From an uncultured Lachnospiraceae bacterium (GTDB lineage Bacteria > Bacillota > Clostridia > Lachnospirales > Lachnospiraceae), in assembly GCA_900317505.1 (NCBI GenBank), contig ONHB01000001.1, positions 1 to 64,000 of the forward strand: DNA of 64,000 nucleotides. The letters are read 5' to 3'. The translations under genes were made by a program, and so were the position numbers. This document shows positions 62,509 to 64,000 of the stretch, in pieces (position 1 is the stretch's first letter; each line of letters begins with the position of its first letter). Below the pieces are notes generated by a model that was not told the DNA's origin, searched no databases, and was given only the letters and a program-made list of their open reading frames with translations.

Positions 62509-63058
62509 AAATAAAGAATCCGGCAGGTATCTGAAAAAATATGATCTTGTCTATGAAAATAAAGAAGGAAAAGAAAAGCATTATGAAATCGTTAGCCATC
62601 ATGAGATTGCAAAACCGGAAGATCTGGGTACGATGACAAGTGGTGTAGCCATGATCGTATTAAAGGATAACTGTATGCTTTTATTAAAAGAGTTCCGGAT
62701 GGGTGTAAACCATGAAATCTACAATCTGTGTGCCGGTATGGTCGAAAAGGGCGAGACGATCGAAGATTGTATCCGGCGGGAATTGTATGAGGAAACCGGC
62801 CTTAGTGTAAAAAGGATCATCGAGATTCTGCCACCGTCCTTTGCAGCGGTAGCAATATCGGATATCAAAAACAGACTTGTGATCTTAGAGGCTGCCGGAG
62901 AACTTTCTGACCATACCTCTGCCAATGAAAAGATCCAGGCTGCCTTTTATACTAAAAAAGAATGTGAAGAGCTTTTAAAGACGGCAGAGTTTTCATCCAG
63001 ATGTCAGGTGGTAGTATATTTCTTTACAAAAAATGCGTTTGATATGCTTGACAAATAA
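62489..63058 (+). CDS. Nudix hydrolase, ADP-ribose pyrophosphatase-like
   Basis: A 189-residue Nudix enzyme. The Nudix box begins GMVEKGETIEDCIRRELYEE and ends TGL, and the preceding LLKEFRMGVNHEIYNLCAG places it with ADP-ribose pyrophosphatases. The active-site acids are present. It starts inside the end of the rng gene. Its last codons contain the TTGACA of the rplU promoter. Confidence 0.88.
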   Translation: MKLLRIENKESGRYLKKYDLVYENKEGKEKHYEIVSHHEIAKPEDLGTMTSGVAMIVLKDNCMLLLKEFRMGVNHEIYNLCAGMVEKGETIEDCIRRELYEETGLSVKRIIEILPPSFAAVAISDIKNRLVILEAAGELSDHTSANEKIQAAFYTKKECEELLKTAEFSSRCQVVVYFFTKNAFDMLDK

Positions 63059-63077
63059 GGCAGGTGCATGGTAGTAT
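63048..63077 (+). promoter_or_regulatory. predicted promoter of rplU-prp-rpmA
   Basis: Perfect TTGACA (63048-63053) inside the last codons of the Nudix gene, 18-base spacer, TAGTAT (63072-63077); the start would be near 63084. Confidence 0.65.
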
Positions 63078-63082
63078 ACTAT

Positions 63083-63159
63083 GGTATGCCGCATGACGAG
63101 GTATAAGTGTGTCCATGTGATACCACCAAAGTCAGCGAGTAATTAGTAGGAGGTGCCTT
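63083..63159 (+). ncRNA. L21 ribosomal protein leader
   Basis: The leader of rplU in Firmicutes carries a conserved structure thought to bind L21 for autoregulation. Here GGTAT (63083-63087) pairs with ATACC (63120-63124), enclosing a further folded segment, and the ribosome binding site AGGAGGTG follows at about 63149. The assignment rests on position and this pairing; I did not align it to the family model. Confidence 0.6.
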
Positions 63160-63465
63160 ATGTACGCAATTATTGCAACAGGTGGAAAACAGTACAAAGT
63201 TTCTGAAGGTGACATCGTTAAAGTAGAAAAATTAGATGTTGAAGATGGCAGTACTGTTACATTTGACCAGGTTCTTGCAGTAAGTGATAACGGCTTAAAG
63301 GTTGGCGCTGACGTTGCTTCATCTACAGTTACAGCAACTGTTATGGGTCAGGGAAAAGCTAAAAAAGTTATCGTTTACAAGTATAAGAGAAAATCAGGTT
63401 ATCACAAGAAAAACGGTCATAGACAAGCATACACTCAGGTTAAAATTGAGAAAATTAATGCTTAA
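63160..63465 (+). CDS. rplU: 50S ribosomal protein L21
   Basis: A 101-residue large-subunit protein: [20 protein letters not shown] at the start and [20 protein letters not shown], then TQVKIEKI, at the end. Full length. It leads the conserved rplU-prp-rpmA operon and has its own leader and promoter. Codon use is of the highly expressed type. Confidence 0.98.
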   Translation: MYAIIATGGKQYKVSEGDIVKVEKLDVEDGSTVTFDQVLAVSDNGLKVGADVASSTVTATVMGQGKAKKVIVYKYKRKSGYHKKNGHRQAYTQVKIEKINA

Positions 63466-63481
63466 TTTCAAGGTGGCGTAA

Positions 63482-63811
63482 ATGACAGCCATAAAAATGT
63501 TTTGCGATGCGACGACCAAGGTTGTTGTGGGATTTGAAATATCCGGTCATGCCGGAAGTGCCGAATACGGATCAGACATTGTCTGTGCATCCATTTCGGT
63601 ATTAGCGATCAATACGCAGAATGCGATTGAAAAGTTTTGTCAGGATAAATTCCTTCAGGATTTTGATGACAAGACAGGCTATATGAAGTTCCGTATCAAA
63701 GGGACGCCTTCCCATGATGCCAGCCTGCTTTTGGCAGCTGCATATCTTGGCTTTGAAAATATCGCAGAGGAATATGATACTTTTGTTACTATGAAAATCA
63801 AGGAGGTGTAA
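63482..63811 (+). CDS. prp: ribosomal-processing cysteine protease Prp
   Basis: A 109-residue protease that removes the N-terminal extension of L27, essential in Firmicutes that carry it. The catalytic pair is the histidine in [19 protein letters not shown] and the cysteine in the same stretch (about residues 22 and 34). It lies between rplU and rpmA, its substrate gene, which starts four bases after its stop. AAGGTGG precedes the ATG. Confidence 0.95.
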   Translation: MTAIKMFCDATTKVVVGFEISGHAGSAEYGSDIVCASISVLAINTQNAIEKFCQDKFLQDFDDKTGYMKFRIKGTPSHDASLLLAAAYLGFENIAEEYDTFVTMKIKEV

Positions 63812-63815
63812 CACC

Positions 63816-64000
63816 ATGTTAAAAATGAACCTTCAATTTTTCGCTCATAAAAAAGGTGTGGGCTCTACAAAGAACGGTAGAGATTCCGAATCAAAGAGAT
63901 TAGGTGCGAAAAGAGCTGACGGACAGTTTGTTAAAGCCGGAAACATTTTATATAGACAGCGTGGAACAAAAATTCATCCCGGTGTTAATGTTGGAATAGG
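63816..64000 (+). CDS. rpmA: 50S ribosomal protein L27, 5' part (runs off the window)
   Basis: The first 61 codons are present. The protein begins [26 protein letters not shown] is the extension cut by Prp just before HKKGVGS, the mature start of L27 near the peptidyl-transferase centre. AGGAGG lies nine bases before the ATG at 63816; a second ATG at 63825 would leave a shorter extension. The frame is open to the end of the window. Confidence 0.96.
   Translation, partial: MLKMNLQFFAHKKGVGSTKNGRDSESKRLGAKRADGQFVKAGNILYRQRGTKIHPGVNVGI

Overview
This window reads as a chromosomal stretch of an anaerobic, low-to-moderate-GC Clostridia member, most likely family Lachnospiraceae. Supporting signs are the Firmicutes gene orders (rpmB/asp23/yloV-recG, rsmD-coaD-ylbJ, ytfI-ytfJ, rng-rplU-prp-rpmA), RecU instead of RuvC, the ribosomal-processing protease Prp next to an L27 with the cleavable N-terminal extension, the short HisG/HisZ pair, strong AGGAGG ribosome binding sites, sporulation-linked genes (GerW/YtfJ, YlbJ) and two proteins typical of gut anaerobes (a NifU-like scaffold and the GGGtGRT protein). 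I see no phage, CRISPR array, complete insertion sequence, tRNA or rRNA gene. The window is mostly core genome and densely packed; the only stretch over 300 bases without a gene is 26484-26797.

Layout. 1-1.7 kb: end of an unknown minus-strand frame, then an SsuBC/ThiXZ-like ABC permease and ATPase on the minus strand. 1.8-4.4 kb: argH and asd. 4.4-10.3 kb: an EAL phosphodiesterase with a broken GGDEF domain, a DUF234-type ATPase, a type IA topoisomerase and a left-handed beta-helix transferase. 10.4-13.4 kb: a TrpXYZ-like ABC transporter (lipoprotein, permease, ATPase) with a terminator after the lipoprotein gene. 13.5-15.3 kb: the NifU-like/GGGtGRT pair. 15.4-23.6 kb: a DUF975 protein, metH, then branched-chain amino acid genes (ilvB, two different ilvN/ilvH genes, ilvC) and a DUF1189 protein. 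23.6-26.5 kb: a LysR regulator divergent from leuC-leuD.

26.8-35.0 kb: NusG-II/Gx pair, ruvA, ruvB, zapA, a U32 peptidase, and a FtsW/RodA-type protein with a class B PBP. 35.1-38.9 kb: a CheX-type phosphatase with MshEN-like repeats next to a CheY, a Nudix hydrolase, ytfI/ytfJ and small proteins. 38.9-49.4 kb: rpmB (minus), asp23-yloV-recG, a topoisomerase IV-like pair, rsmD-coaD and a coiled-coil protein. 49.4-55.2 kb: ylbJ (minus), an RsuA-type pseudouridine synthase, a YgiQ radical SAM protein, an RluA-type synthase and recU. 55.2-58.2 kb: partial his operon hisZ-hisG-hisB-hisI behind an unusual triple TTAGCG repeat. 58.2-64 kb: two radical SAM-linked proteins, RNase G lacking the zinc link, Nudix, then rplU-prp-rpmA behind an L21-type leader.

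Best candidates for under-described biology are (1) the NifU-like + GGGtGRT pair with a strong promoter and codon use like that of highly expressed genes; (2) the MshEN-like/CheX + CheY module, whose motifs suggest c-di-GMP control of CheY-P dephosphorylation and which shares the window with an EAL phosphodiesterase; (3) the TTAGCG triplet repeat at the his transcription start; (4) an apparently leaderless mRNA for the NusG-II/Gx pair. All functional statements come from reading motifs and gene order by eye; no database search was run.
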